Assembly (NCBI GenBank): GCA_031395485.1
Contig: JANNUS010000005.1
Coordinates: 124,001 to 188,000 of the forward strand
Reading direction: 5' to 3'
DNA: 64,000 bases
Source: UBA2336 sp031395485
GTDB lineage: Bacteria > Bacteroidota > Bacteroidia > Cytophagales > Cyclobacteriaceae
Both the position numbers and the translations under genes were made by a program. Position 1 is the stretch's first letter, and every line of letters starts with the position of its first letter. Below the pieces are notes generated by a model that worked only from the letters and a program-made list of their open reading frames with translations, searched no databases and had not been told where the DNA came from. Positions 1-8,226 of this stretch are shown here, in pieces.

Positions 1-533
1 CAGGGGGTTTCTTCGGCACCTAGTTCGGAAGTCATTTTGCGCGAAAGCACAAAAAGATAATCGGATAGGCGGTTCAGGTATTGGATAATTAAAGGATCTG
101 TTTTTTCCTGAGAATCTAAAGCAATAACCAGCCGCTCGGCCCTACGACAAACCGTGCGGGCTACATGACAAAATGAAACCGATTGATGGCCACCGGGCAG
201 CACAAATGATTTCATAGGCGAAAGAAGCGTTTCCATTCCATCAATTTCTTTTTCTAAAAACGTAACATCACTTTCAATCAGTGAAGGAACTTTCACTTTT
301 GTATTGCCCGGCTCGGTGGCAAGGATTGATCCAACAGTAAAAAGTCTGTCTTGTATTTCTACGAGAATTTTTTTTCGATTTACATTCACTGCCTGATCGC
401 GCAGCAACCCGATGTATGAATTGAGTTCATCCACAGTTCCGTATGTTTCAATACGAAGGTCGGCTTTTGAAACACGCTTTCCACCAAATAACGCAGTGGT
501 TCCTTTGTCTCCGGTTTTGGTGTAGATTTTCAT
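1..533 (-). CDS. Cob(I)alamin adenosyltransferase, PduO type (3' end cut by window)
   Basis: Transfers the adenosyl group of ATP to cob(I)alamin to make adenosylcobalamin, the cofactor of enzymes such as methylmalonyl-CoA mutase; cytosolic. The reading frame begins at the ATG at 531-533 and is open to the left edge (177 codons seen), so the C-terminus is missing. Visible family motifs, in order, are TKTGDKGTT at the N-terminus, YGTVDELNS near residue 30, RTVCRRAER near 130 and YLNRLSDYLFVLSR near 155; the Arg and Asn/Asp of the last two line the ATP and corrin sites in the PduO family. The hairpin at 585-608 separates it from the lipoprotein gene upstream, so it probably has its own promoter in 534-584. 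Confidence 0.93.
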   Translation of the reverse strand, partial: MKIYTKTGDKGTTALFGGKRVSKADLRIETYGTVDELNSYIGLLRDQAVNVNRKKILVEIQDRLFTVGSILATEPGNTKVKVPSLIESDVTFLEKEIDGMETLLSPMKSFVLPGGHQSVSFCHVARTVCRRAERLVIALDSQEKTDPLIIQYLNRLSDYLFVLSRKMTSELGAEETP

Positions 534-584
534 AACTCAAAAGTCTAAATTCTTTTGATCATACCAATACATCGTACAAAAAAG

Positions 585-608
585 AAAAGCTGCCAGTTGG
601 CAGCTTTT
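585..608 (-). terminator. Hairpin terminator of the 631-1512 gene
   Basis: Perfect 10-bp inverted repeat (585-594 with 599-608, 4-nt loop) whose arms begin and end in A4/T4, so it can act in both directions. It lies 22 bp past the stop of the minus-strand lipoprotein gene and before the next gene on that strand. Confidence 0.75.
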
Positions 609-630
609 CAAAAACATTAATCTCTAAAAA

Positions 631-1512
631 TTACTTTGCAAAATTTCCTGGGATGAATGCTAATGCGTTATACATATCATCGTAAGTAAGACCCAAGGTA
701 GAGATATACGTTACCTCTTCTCCATCAATATCAATTTTAACTAAATAGGATTTGCCAAGGTTATTGTGAAACAGAATGCCATATACATTGCCTTTCTTAT
801 CTTTTGCCATAGCTTTTAAGTTTAGCCATGTTATCGCTAAATCATCAGGAAAGTCCGTAAGGGTAGTTATGGTTGTCGTATTTGTAATTACCCCTTCATC
901 ACTTACTGTTTCAATTATTACTTCACCATCACCTGAGTTCTCACTACTTCCAACTGTTAATATTCCTGACGTCTTATCATAGAGCAAGCCCATTCCACAA
1001 CAAAAATCAACCGGGATTGACCATGGAGAGCGACCTCCATCAGTACCAAACTTAACAATACCATCACTTGCATCTGCGTTAAAGTCACCGATAGCAATCA
1101 AACTATCATCTTCAGCAACTGCCCAATTGGTAATGGCATCCCAAATAGCATAATCGCCACCATTGCCATCATTGTTATTAATAATCGTTCCAACTTTTGT
1201 TTTAGGGTCAATGCTGTATAAATAGCCTGACCGTATATTGTTTTGGTCTATATAGGAAGCAGCACTAGCATAAAAAAGTTTTTCTCCCGGGTGGTAAACA
1301 AATGCCCTGAGTTCTTTCAACGTGCCACCATTAAGGGTAGGTGTAAAAATTTCTGTTGTTACTCCTGTAGTAGTGTTAATCTTATAAAACACGCCTGTTT
1401 GTCGATTGCTTGTTACTAAAACATCAGCAACCGTTTCATCGTCACCACATGATGAAAAGATTAATGCCATTGTTGATAACAGTAGTACTGAAAAGTTAAA
1501 TTTATTTTTCAT
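631..1512 (-). CDS. Exported lipoprotein, probable beta-propeller-like
   Basis: A 293-aa protein of unknown function. The N-terminus is a lipoprotein signal with lipobox SSC near residue 22 followed by GDDE; an acidic run just after the lipidated Cys is common in surface-exposed Bacteroidota lipoproteins. The body has recurring short motifs (YSIDPKTKVG, VKFGTDGGR, VKIDIDGEE), which suggest repeated blades of a beta-propeller like those in NHL or SMP-30 folds. No catalytic motif is seen. It starts at the ATG at 1510-1512, is monocistronic, and ends in the hairpin at 585-608. The repeat-fold idea is an inference from pattern only. Confidence 0.75.
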   Translation of the reverse strand: MKNKFNFSVLLLSTMALIFSSCGDDETVADVLVTSNRQTGVFYKINTTTGVTTEIFTPTLNGGTLKELRAFVYHPGEKLFYASAASYIDQNNIRSGYLYSIDPKTKVGTIINNNDGNGGDYAIWDAITNWAVAEDDSLIAIGDFNADASDGIVKFGTDGGRSPWSIPVDFCCGMGLLYDKTSGILTVGSSENSGDGEVIIETVSDEGVITNTTTITTLTDFPDDLAITWLNLKAMAKDKKGNVYGILFHNNLGKSYLVKIDIDGEEVTYISTLGLTYDDMYNALAFIPGNFAK

Positions 1513-1655
1513 AAGGTCAACTATTTTAGTTGCATAAAAATAACCATTATTTACTTGAGAAATATTGTTAAAAAAATAAATAATTCACGAAAATAGGGTT
1601 TTTTTTATTCACCCATCTCCACGGGGAAAGTTAGTTTTCCAATGATTTTAAAGCT

Positions 1656-3005
1656 ATGAAGAGACCTATTACCTATTTACTTACCTTAATAAGCCTTCTT
1701 GTTGTATTTCAACAATGCGACAATGAGGCTACTCCAACGCTTCCAGAGATTGTAACCAATCCTGTGCTAGACATCCATGATACAAGTGCAACATCGGGAG
1801 GTGAGATTCTTTCGGATGGCGATGCAACCATAACGGCACGCGGTGTATGTTGGAGTGCCACTTCACTCCCAACGATTGATAACGATAAAACTGAAGATGG
1901 ATCAGGGTCTGGTATGTTTACAAGTTCTCTATCTGGACTTGGCAATGGAACAACCTACCTGGTTCGCGCCTATGCCATTAATAAAGTAGGTATCGCCTAT
2001 GGAAATCAGCTTGAGTTTACAACGAGCGCAACGCCAACCTTGCCATCTGTAACTACCACACTGGTATCAAATATTACACCCAACTCTGCAACCTCCGGAG
2101 GAAATGTTACAAGTGATGGAAATTCATTAGTTACCGCACGTGGTGTTTGTTGGAGCACCACTGCATTACCAACCATTAATGATAGTAAAACAATTGATGG
2201 CATTGGTGAGGGCGTATTTGTTAGCGCATTAACATCTTTATCTGCGGACATCACGTATTATGTTCGTGCGTATGCTGCCAATGCTTTAGGAACTGCTTAC
2301 GGCAATGAGGTCTTCTTCTCATCCAACACAATTACCGCAACAGTGTATGCTATACAAGACGCAACCATATTTGATACGCAGGCGGGCGGTAGTACTAATG
2401 CAAATTACGGAGCAGGAGGAGATGAGTTGCTGCAGGTTGGATTTGCAGCTCCTTCAGCCATGTATGCAAGAACACTCGTACAGTTTGATTTAAGCAGTAT
2501 TCCAAGCAATGCTGTAATTGAAAGTGCTAGACTTCAGTTTACCCAGGGAAGTTCAGGGTTAGCAACATCTTACATTCTATATGTTCATAAACTTGCACAA
2601 ACATGGGTAGAAGGCACTACCAGTTTTTGCACATTTAATAATGCCTGTCCTACTCAGGGCGTGCCGATTACCCCAGGAGGAACAGATGTAACCTGGAATG
2701 AAACAAGTTATTCTGGAACAAACGCAAATCCATGGACAACCCTAGGGGGAACATTCAACGCAACAGCAACTGTTTCAGCTGTCGCTGGATCATCCACGAT
2801 AGGTGCACCGTACTCGTTTACTGCTGATGAACTCAAAAGTGATGTTCAATGGTGGGTAACAAATTCAGCAAACAATTTTGGTTGGATTTTGAAAACCGAT
2901 TTTATAACCACAGGTTCTTCTATGAAGCGATTTTATAGTCGCGAAGGAGCAGCGGCATCAGGAAATGCAACGACAGCCCCTAAACTTATCATTACGTATC
3001 ATTAA
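1656..3005 (+). CDS. Surface lipoprotein with two Fn3-like repeats and a DNRLRE domain
   Basis: A 449-aa protein with a lipoprotein signal (hydrophobic stretch, then FQQC near residue 21). Residues about 30-125 and 128-220 are two tandem copies of one domain, each with TSGG, TARGVCWS and Y.VRAYA..  ..G.AYGN motifs, typical of fibronectin-III-like repeats in Bacteroidota surface proteins. Residues about 230-449 look like a DNRLRE domain: AIQDATIFD, then NYGAGGDELLQVG and ARTLVQFDLSSIPSNAVIESARLQF. Such domains form beta-sandwiches in large cell-surface proteins. The likely role is adhesion or binding of a surface ligand. It is divergent from the gene at 631-1512 and convergent with the ABC ATPase at 3029. 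Confidence 0.8.
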   Translation: MKRPITYLLTLISLLVVFQQCDNEATPTLPEIVTNPVLDIHDTSATSGGEILSDGDATITARGVCWSATSLPTIDNDKTEDGSGSGMFTSSLSGLGNGTTYLVRAYAINKVGIAYGNQLEFTTSATPTLPSVTTTLVSNITPNSATSGGNVTSDGNSLVTARGVCWSTTALPTINDSKTIDGIGEGVFVSALTSLSADITYYVRAYAANALGTAYGNEVFFSSNTITATVYAIQDATIFDTQAGGSTNANYGAGGDELLQVGFAAPSAMYARTLVQFDLSSIPSNAVIESARLQFTQGSSGLATSYILYVHKLAQTWVEGTTSFCTFNNACPTQGVPITPGGTDVTWNETSYSGTNANPWTTLGGTFNATATVSAVAGSSTIGAPYSFTADELKSDVQWWVTNSANNFGWILKTDFITTGSSMKRFYSREGAAASGNATTAPKLIITYH

Positions 3006-3028
3006 GAAATTTGGAAGATTGTGTAACC

Positions 3029-3745
3029 CTAGTGTGCTACAACCGGCTTACCTCTTGAGATGTGTTCGTTGGCACGATCCCACTCAACAAGCCCATCGCG
3101 AAGGCGAACAATGCGGTGTGCATAATGCGCGATGTCATCTTCATGCGTAACCATAATAATGGTATTGCCTTTATCGTGAAGTTCCTGAAACAGGTTCATG
3201 ATGTCGTAAGAAGTTTTTGAATCGAGGTTACCCGTTGGCTCATCGGCCAAAATAATAGAAGGATTGTTTACCAACGCCCGTGCAATGGCAACGCGCTGGC
3301 GCTGCCCACCCGAAAGTTCATTTGGTTTATGATGATGACGATCGCCCAAGCCAACACTTTCCAACGTGGCCATCGCGATTTCATTCCGCTCAGATTTTCC
3401 ATACCCCGCATAAATTAATGGAAGCGCCACATTATCAAGCGCTGTAGCGCGTGGCAACAAATTGAACGTTTGAAAAACAAACCCGATTTCTTTATTTCGC
3501 ACTTCGGCCAGTTCATTCTCGGTCATCTCACTCACCATGTGATTGTTTAACGAGTAGGTACCACTGGTTGGCGTGTCGAGACAGCCCACAATATTCATGA
3601 GTGTAGATTTTCCCGATCCCGAAGGACCCATGAACGCTACATATTCGCCTTTTTCAATGGTGATGGAGACGGATTGAAGGGCGTTTACTTCGGTAGATCC
3701 CATAATGTACCGTCTGGAAATATTGTGTGTCTCGATTATGTTCAT
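3029..3745 (-). CDS. ABC transporter ATP-binding protein, LolD/MacB family
   Basis: A 238-aa cytoplasmic ATPase that would energise an FtsX/MacB-type permease for lipoprotein release, peptide export or efflux. It shows Walker A GPSGSGKS near residue 40, a Q-loop in GFVFQTFNLLP, the signature LSGGQRQR near 143, Walker B IILADEPTGNLDS near 160 and the switch His in VTHEDD. The length matches the family. No permease is adjacent; the FtsX-like protein at 15786 is a possible but distant partner. It appears monocistronic, with a long untranslated interval of 460 bp upstream that holds a foldback repeat. Confidence 0.9.
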   Translation of the reverse strand: MNIIETHNISRRYIMGSTEVNALQSVSITIEKGEYVAFMGPSGSGKSTLMNIVGCLDTPTSGTYSLNNHMVSEMTENELAEVRNKEIGFVFQTFNLLPRATALDNVALPLIYAGYGKSERNEIAMATLESVGLGDRHHHKPNELSGGQRQRVAIARALVNNPSIILADEPTGNLDSKTSYDIMNLFQELHDKGNTIIMVTHEDDIAHYAHRIVRLRDGLVEWDRANEHISRGKPVVAH

Positions 3746-3917
3746 TGTCTGTGTTTTAATAAAGATAAGGATGGCTTGGGTTTCCCAAAAGTTTAATCCT
3801 ACCGTGTTATACTGTCGTTTACAATTTTAGTTTCAAACCGATGTCCATTAGTCATTAATAAAGGGCAAAAATTACAGTTTTGACTCAAATTTCAGGTTCC
3901 AATTTATTTAAACCTGA

Positions 3918-4090
3918 GTATCCGCAATGAGCCCTAAATTATCTTTGTTCGTCATTTCGCAGTCCGGCCACCGGCAGGACGGAAAAATCCCCCTATCGTG
4001 TAACCCTCAAGGGGATTTCTTCGCACACCCTCCTTCGTCAGGTTCGCTGCGAAATGACGTTCATACTATTTTAGGCTTTGAAACGGATAC
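3918..4090. repeat. Foldback repeat family A, copy 1
   Basis: A 173-bp element bounded by GTATCCG and its reverse complement CGGATAC. Inside lie a second pair of inverted arms (GTCATTTCGC against GCGAAATGACG) and a G/C-rich centre with an inverted AAATCCCC/GGGGATTT pair. The same design recurs at 5661-5834 and 6446-6579. No coding potential is seen. The rest of the 460-bp gap around it (3746-4207) shows nothing else I recognise. Confidence 0.8.
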
Positions 4091-4207
4091 ACAATTTTAA
4101 ATGGTTTTCAGAGATTTGACGAACGGTGCTGCACGAATGTTACAATGCTCTGAATAACATTATTATCTTTTAAAATGCGGGGGTATAAACACGCACCGAC
4201 TGATTCT

Positions 4208-4975
4208 TCAAGAGGATATTTTAAACTCAAATACATGCGAACTGTACTCAAAAGTGTTAAGATCATACACGCGCTCGGAGAAATATACATCATTCGCATG
4301 ATCAATCATCACTACGGTTGAACATCGTGTTCCATAATTAGGGCTTTTGATAAACATGGAGGATAACATTCGCTCTCGTTCAAGTCCCACCCCTGTATCA
4401 GGCAATTTTTCATCCGAAGCTTTATTCTCATCATACAAAAAATCAAAAAGCTTTATGGGATCAACGTCCCTGGATGCTAAAAGGCTTTTCATTTTTTCCT
4501 TGCCCTGAGTTACTTTAGGCCACGGGGTATTCAACAAATGATTACTCAGTCCGTGAAGGCCCGATTGTATTTCTTCAACTTCTCCTTTATAGTTTGAATA
4601 ATAATGTAGCTCATCAGCTGAGCCAACAATCAGGTTAAACCCATTGTATGCCTTCCCGTTTTCTTCAATGCTTTTCAAGTAATCGTTGGGCTTGGCATCC
4701 ATTAACAAATAATCCGAAACCAGTTGTCCGCGTGATGGTGCATTTGGATTAATATTCAATGGATCACGATAATTCGTTACCATGCTGATTTTCCCATTCT
4801 TATTCATTGCCATCCAAGTACCGCTGGCTTCGAGGTCACGACCCCCTACTATGGTTGGTTGGTCAACCCAAAAAGTAGCGGGTGCGGTTTTTCGCTGATA
4901 AAACTCATCGCGATTGGCAGCAATAATAAGTTTATACGTTGGGTGATTCCGCAGCGAAACAAAAATAAGGCACAT
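4208..4975 (-). CDS. NRDE (TANGO2-like) family protein
   Basis: A 255-aa protein that begins MCLIF and carries the diagnostic AANRDEF motif near residue 20, followed by GGRDLEASGTWMAMN. These match the NRDE/TANGO2 family, found in bacteria and eukaryotes. The N-terminal Cys is characteristic of Ntn-hydrolase-like folds, and TANGO2 has been linked to haem and lipid metabolism, but the bacterial reaction is unknown. It starts at the ATG at 4973-4975 and runs in the same direction as RNase HII, 45 bp downstream of that gene's stop, so the two may be cotranscribed. Confidence 0.88.
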   Translation of the reverse strand: MCLIFVSLRNHPTYKLIIAANRDEFYQRKTAPATFWVDQPTIVGGRDLEASGTWMAMNKNGKISMVTNYRDPLNINPNAPSRGQLVSDYLLMDAKPNDYLKSIEENGKAYNGFNLIVGSADELHYYSNYKGEVEEIQSGLHGLSNHLLNTPWPKVTQGKEKMKSLLASRDVDPIKLFDFLYDENKASDEKLPDTGVGLERERMLSSMFIKSPNYGTRCSTVVMIDHANDVYFSERVYDLNTFEYSSHVFEFKISS

Positions 4976-5020
4976 GATGTTACGTTAAACACGATTAGCA
5001 AGTAGGAAGTTCAGCAAAAT

Positions 5021-5623
5021 TTACTCTTCAAACAATTCCAGCTGTGACGGAAGTAATTGAAAAGACTTTCGATGATACGGAGTAATCCCTAGGTGTCTGA
5101 TGCCTTCTCGGTGTTGCAACGTTGGGTATCCAACATTTGTATCCCAACTGTATCCCGGAAATTGCAGCGCCAATTTTTGCATCCATTCATCGCGATATGT
5201 TTTTGCCAATACCGATGCAGCCGCTATGGACAAATAAATTCCATCACCTTTAATAATACATTTATGATCTATGCCGTCATACTGCTTGAAGCGATTACCG
5301 TCAATCAATAGAAACTGTGGTCTGATTTTTAGTTTATCAATCGCTAAATGCATGGCCTTGAATGATGCATTTAAAATATTGATCTCATCAATCTCTGAAT
5401 GACTAACTTCTGCTACCGCCCAGGCCAATGCATCACGTTCTATTTCAATCCGAAGTTGTTCCCGATCCTCTTTTCGAAGTTGCTTCGAATCATTGAGCAT
5501 TTCATGTTTATAATGCTTGGGTAAAATTACCGCAGCGGCCGTAACGGGCCCTGCCAAACAACCCCGGCCAGCTTCATCGCAACCCGCTTCAATCAAATCA
5601 GGAGTAAAGAAAGATAGCAGCAC
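5021..5623 (-). CDS. rnhB: Ribonuclease HII
   Basis: A 200-aa endonuclease that cuts the RNA strand of RNA/DNA hybrids and removes single ribonucleotides from DNA. The N-terminal block AGCDEAGRGCLAGPV contains the Asp-Glu metal ligands; a third acidic residue is in LLIDGN near residue 107, and the AAASVLAKTYRD block near 135 is the usual RNase HII signature. The predicted start at 5621-5623 is GTG; no in-frame ATG lies close enough upstream, and the family commonly begins a few residues before the GxDEAGRG block, so GTG is accepted. Followed 45 bp later by the NRDE gene. Confidence 0.95.
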   Translation of the reverse strand: MLLSFFTPDLIEAGCDEAGRGCLAGPVTAAAVILPKHYKHEMLNDSKQLRKEDREQLRIEIERDALAWAVAEVSHSEIDEINILNASFKAMHLAIDKLKIRPQFLLIDGNRFKQYDGIDHKCIIKGDGIYLSIAAASVLAKTYRDEWMQKLALQFPGYSWDTNVGYPTLQHREGIRHLGITPYHRKSFQLLPSQLELFEE

Positions 5624-5660
5624 GAATGCAAATTAAACTTCTCTAATTGAATTTTTATGA

Positions 5661-5834
5661 GTATCCGTAATGAGTCCTAAATAATATTTGTTCGTCATTT
5701 CGCAGTCCGGCCACAGGCAGGACGGAGAAATCCCCTTATTCGCGTAACCCTCAAGGGGATTTCTCCGCTCACCCTCCTTCGTCAGGTTCGCTACGAAATG
5801 ACGTTCATACTATTTTAGAACTTGAAACGGACGC
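5661..5834. repeat. Foldback repeat family A, copy 2
   Basis: A 174-bp relative of the element at 3918-4090 with the same order of blocks. The left end is GTATCCG; the right end has drifted to CGGACGC. It lies between the divergent rnhB and Nudix genes, so it probably sits in both 5' untranslated regions. Confidence 0.8.
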
Positions 5835-5874
5835 ACATATATAATTTTTATAGATTGAATCAGATTCTAACATT

Positions 5875-6438
5875 ATGGCAAAAGACATGACCCAGAGGTC
5901 CAATCCATGGACTACTCTATCAACCCGCGAGGTATATTCAAATAAATGGATTACAGTAGAAGAACATGCTGTCATTAATCCGGCAGGTGGCAACGGCATT
6001 TATGGCAAAGTCCATTTCAAAAACAAGGCCATTGGTATTATTCCCATGGATGACTTGGGTAACACATGGTTAGTGGGCCAATACCGATATACCTTAAATT
6101 CATATTCCTGGGAAATACCGGAAGGTGGTGGCCTCATTGGAACTTCGCCTCTTGAATCTGCTCAACGAGAATTAAGGGAAGAGACGGGATTAACAGCAAC
6201 TCAATGGCAACAGATTATGCGTTTTCATACGTCCAACTCGGTAACGGATGAAGAAGGCTTTGTTTTTTTGGCTGAAGGATTAACACCCGGAGAAAATGAG
6301 CTCGAAGAAACTGAAGCTGATTTAGTCGTTCGTAAACTTCCTTTTCGTGAAGCGCTTAAAATGGTGATGGATGGAGAGATTACCGACAGCATGAGTGTGG
6401 CGGGATTACTAAAGGTTGCCCGATTAAAAGGATTGTAA
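5875..6438 (+). CDS. Nudix hydrolase, ADP-ribose pyrophosphatase-like
   Basis: A 187-aa enzyme expected to hydrolyse a nucleoside diphosphate linked to another moiety, probably ADP-ribose. The Nudix box is visible near residues 83-105 (GGGLIG..PLE.AQRELREETGL), with the Glu residues of REEE-type metal binding. A preceding block YRYTLNSYSWEIPEGG and the trailing EEGFVFLAEGL resemble the ADPRase group. It begins at ATG 5875 and stands alone, flanked by two copies of repeat family A. Confidence 0.9.
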   Translation: MAKDMTQRSNPWTTLSTREVYSNKWITVEEHAVINPAGGNGIYGKVHFKNKAIGIIPMDDLGNTWLVGQYRYTLNSYSWEIPEGGGLIGTSPLESAQRELREETGLTATQWQQIMRFHTSNSVTDEEGFVFLAEGLTPGENELEETEADLVVRKLPFREALKMVMDGEITDSMSVAGLLKVARLKGL

Positions 6439-6445
6439 AATATTT

Positions 6446-6579
6446 GTATCCGAAATGAGTCCTAAATAATATTTGTTCGTCATTTCGCGACACCCTCAAG
6501 GGGATTTCTCCGCTCACCCTCCTTCGTCACGTTCGCTGCGAAATGACGTTCATACTATTTTAGGATTTGAAACGGATAC
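6446..6579. repeat. Foldback repeat family A, copy 3 (internally deleted)
   Basis: A 134-bp copy of the same element with intact terminal GTATCCG/CGGATAC and TCATTTCGC/GCGAAATGA arms. It lacks about 40 bp on the left inner side (the CAGTCCGGCC..GGACGGA block present in the other two copies). It starts 8 bp after the Nudix stop codon. Confidence 0.8.
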
Positions 6580-6641
6580 AGATATTGTAAAATTTTGAAT
6601 AAAATCAGTTTATACTAAACAAATGGTATGTATTGAGATAG

Positions 6642-6763
6642 AGGGAATCTCTAAAAACCCAATACGTCATTCTGAGCGCAGCGAAGAATCCCCGATTCGG
6701 AGCACAGAAAAGGGGATTCTTCGATGGTACCTCCCTCAGAATGACGATTTTTAGAGATTCCCT
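6642..6763. repeat. Foldback repeat family B
   Basis: A 122-bp near-perfect inverted repeat. The ends AGGGAATCTCTAAAAA and TTTTTAGAGATTCCCT pair, followed inward by CGTCATTCTGAG/CTCAGAATGACG and GAAGAATCCCC/GGGGATTCTTC. It differs in sequence from family A but has the same three-arm layout. It is non-coding and lies just upstream of the thioesterase gene. Confidence 0.8.
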
Positions 6764-6801
6764 AGATTCAATTACCTTCACTATGTCATTCCTTAAAACC
6801 T

Positions 6802-7359
6802 ATGAACCCAGACGCTCGACCTGTACGCTATTCACAAACAACGATTACTGAATTGATGATTCCTGCATATGCCAATTTTGGAGGCAAAATTCACGGAGGC
6901 ATTTTACTTTCTTTAATGGATAAAGTCGCATACGCCTGCTCCAGCAAACACGCGGGTACGTATTGCGTAACCGTTTCGGTAGATAAAGTAGAGTTTCTAC
7001 AGCCTGTTGAGGTGGGCGACTTAGTATCCATGCTTTCTTCCGTTAATTATGTTGGCAATACATCGTTAGTAGTGGGCATTCGTGTAATCGCTGAAAATGT
7101 AAAGAAGGGCACTATCAAGCACACCAATTCATCCTTTTTTACTATGGTTGCCAAAGACGATGACGACAAACCTACCGTGGTGCCCAAACTCATTCTTGAA
7201 AACAAGGAGGAGGTAAAGCGATTTATTGAATCCATGAAAATGAAAGAAATTAAACAGGCCGTGCGTGAACAAATGGACGATGCCAAATCGCACATACACG
7301 TTGAACAAGCAGAAGAAATTCTAAAAAATGAAAGGTGCGTCCTGTCATTCAGTAAGTAA
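6802..7359 (+). CDS. Acyl-CoA thioesterase, hotdog fold
   Basis: A 185-aa cytosolic enzyme that hydrolyses acyl-CoA thioesters. The single hotdog domain shows the YciA/BACH-like pattern: ANFGGKIHGGILLSLMDKVAYACSSKHAG, with the catalytic-helix Asp, then VDKVEFLQPVEVGDLV and SLVVGIRV. About 60 C-terminal residues are charged and helical and extend beyond the core domain. Its TAA ends at 7359 and the acyltransferase ATG begins at 7360, so the two are almost certainly co-translated; a thioesterase beside a PlsC-type acyltransferase suggests lipid remodelling. Confidence 0.88.
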   Translation: MNPDARPVRYSQTTITELMIPAYANFGGKIHGGILLSLMDKVAYACSSKHAGTYCVTVSVDKVEFLQPVEVGDLVSMLSSVNYVGNTSLVVGIRVIAENVKKGTIKHTNSSFFTMVAKDDDDKPTVVPKLILENKEEVKRFIESMKMKEIKQAVREQMDDAKSHIHVEQAEEILKNERCVLSFSK

Positions 7360-8097
7360 ATGAAATTTCTAAAAGGTTTTTATACGTTCGTTGCTATAAT
7401 ACTTTTCATCGTTCTCTTCCTTCTTTTTTTTCCGCTCTTTTTAATTCCAATTTATTTCCCCGACCAGCATAAATTAGTGGGCGTACTAAATCGATGGTGG
7501 GCTTGGTTATTTTTTCCGTTGATCGGAATGCCCTGGAGGGTAGAATATCGGGCTAAGCTTGATCCTAAAAAAGTTTACATCTTTTGTCCTAATCATTTTT
7601 CCTATCTCGACATCGCAATCATGGGATTAAATAAGCACAATACAATTTTTGTTGGCAAAAGCGCTATGGAAAAAATTCCCTTGTTTGGCTTTATGTACCG
7701 CAAACTTCATATCACGGTAGACCGTGAAAAACTTTCGAGCCGCTATAGCACCTTTACCCGGTCGCTCGCAGCACTCGAGGAGGGAAAAAGTTTGGTGATT
7801 TTTCCGGAAGGTGGCATGGTTACACATTTACCGCCACACCTAGGTCGTTTTAAAGATGGCGCCTTTCGCGCAGCCATTGAGAAAAAAATTCAACTTGTTC
7901 CCGTCACGATACCCTATAATTGGATAATCCTGCCAGACGCTAAATACATGCTGCTTAACTGGAGACCGATGAAGTTGATCTTTCATGAACCGCTTGATCC
8001 TGCCGAATACACCATAAGGGATGTTGATATATTTAAGGAAAAGGTTTACACTATTATAGATACAGAGCTAAAAAAGTACTTTCCACAAGGAGATTAA
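7360..8097 (+). CDS. 1-acyl-glycerol-3-phosphate acyltransferase-like (PlsC family)
   Basis: A 245-aa membrane-associated acyltransferase. An N-terminal hydrophobic segment (residues 5-32) precedes the HX4D catalytic motif in CPNHFSYLDIAIM near residue 77 and the FPEGG motif near residue 148, both hallmarks of PlsC enzymes that acylate lysophosphatidate or related lysolipids. It directly abuts the thioesterase gene. The substrate cannot be read from sequence; ornithine- or other aminolipid acyltransferases of the same family are alternatives. Confidence 0.88.
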   Translation: MKFLKGFYTFVAIILFIVLFLLFFPLFLIPIYFPDQHKLVGVLNRWWAWLFFPLIGMPWRVEYRAKLDPKKVYIFCPNHFSYLDIAIMGLNKHNTIFVGKSAMEKIPLFGFMYRKLHITVDREKLSSRYSTFTRSLAALEEGKSLVIFPEGGMVTHLPPHLGRFKDGAFRAAIEKKIQLVPVTIPYNWIILPDAKYMLLNWRPMKLIFHEPLDPAEYTIRDVDIFKEKVYTIIDTELKKYFPQGD

Positions 8098-8226
8098 TTT
8101 TGGTTGATCGTCCTTCGTTTTCTACATTCGCCTCAATTTAGTTGGTAGTCGCTAGCTCTTCGTCTGGAGGCTAAACTACATTCAGCATAAAATAAAGAAC
8201 TCAAGACTAAAAACTCAGCACGACCT

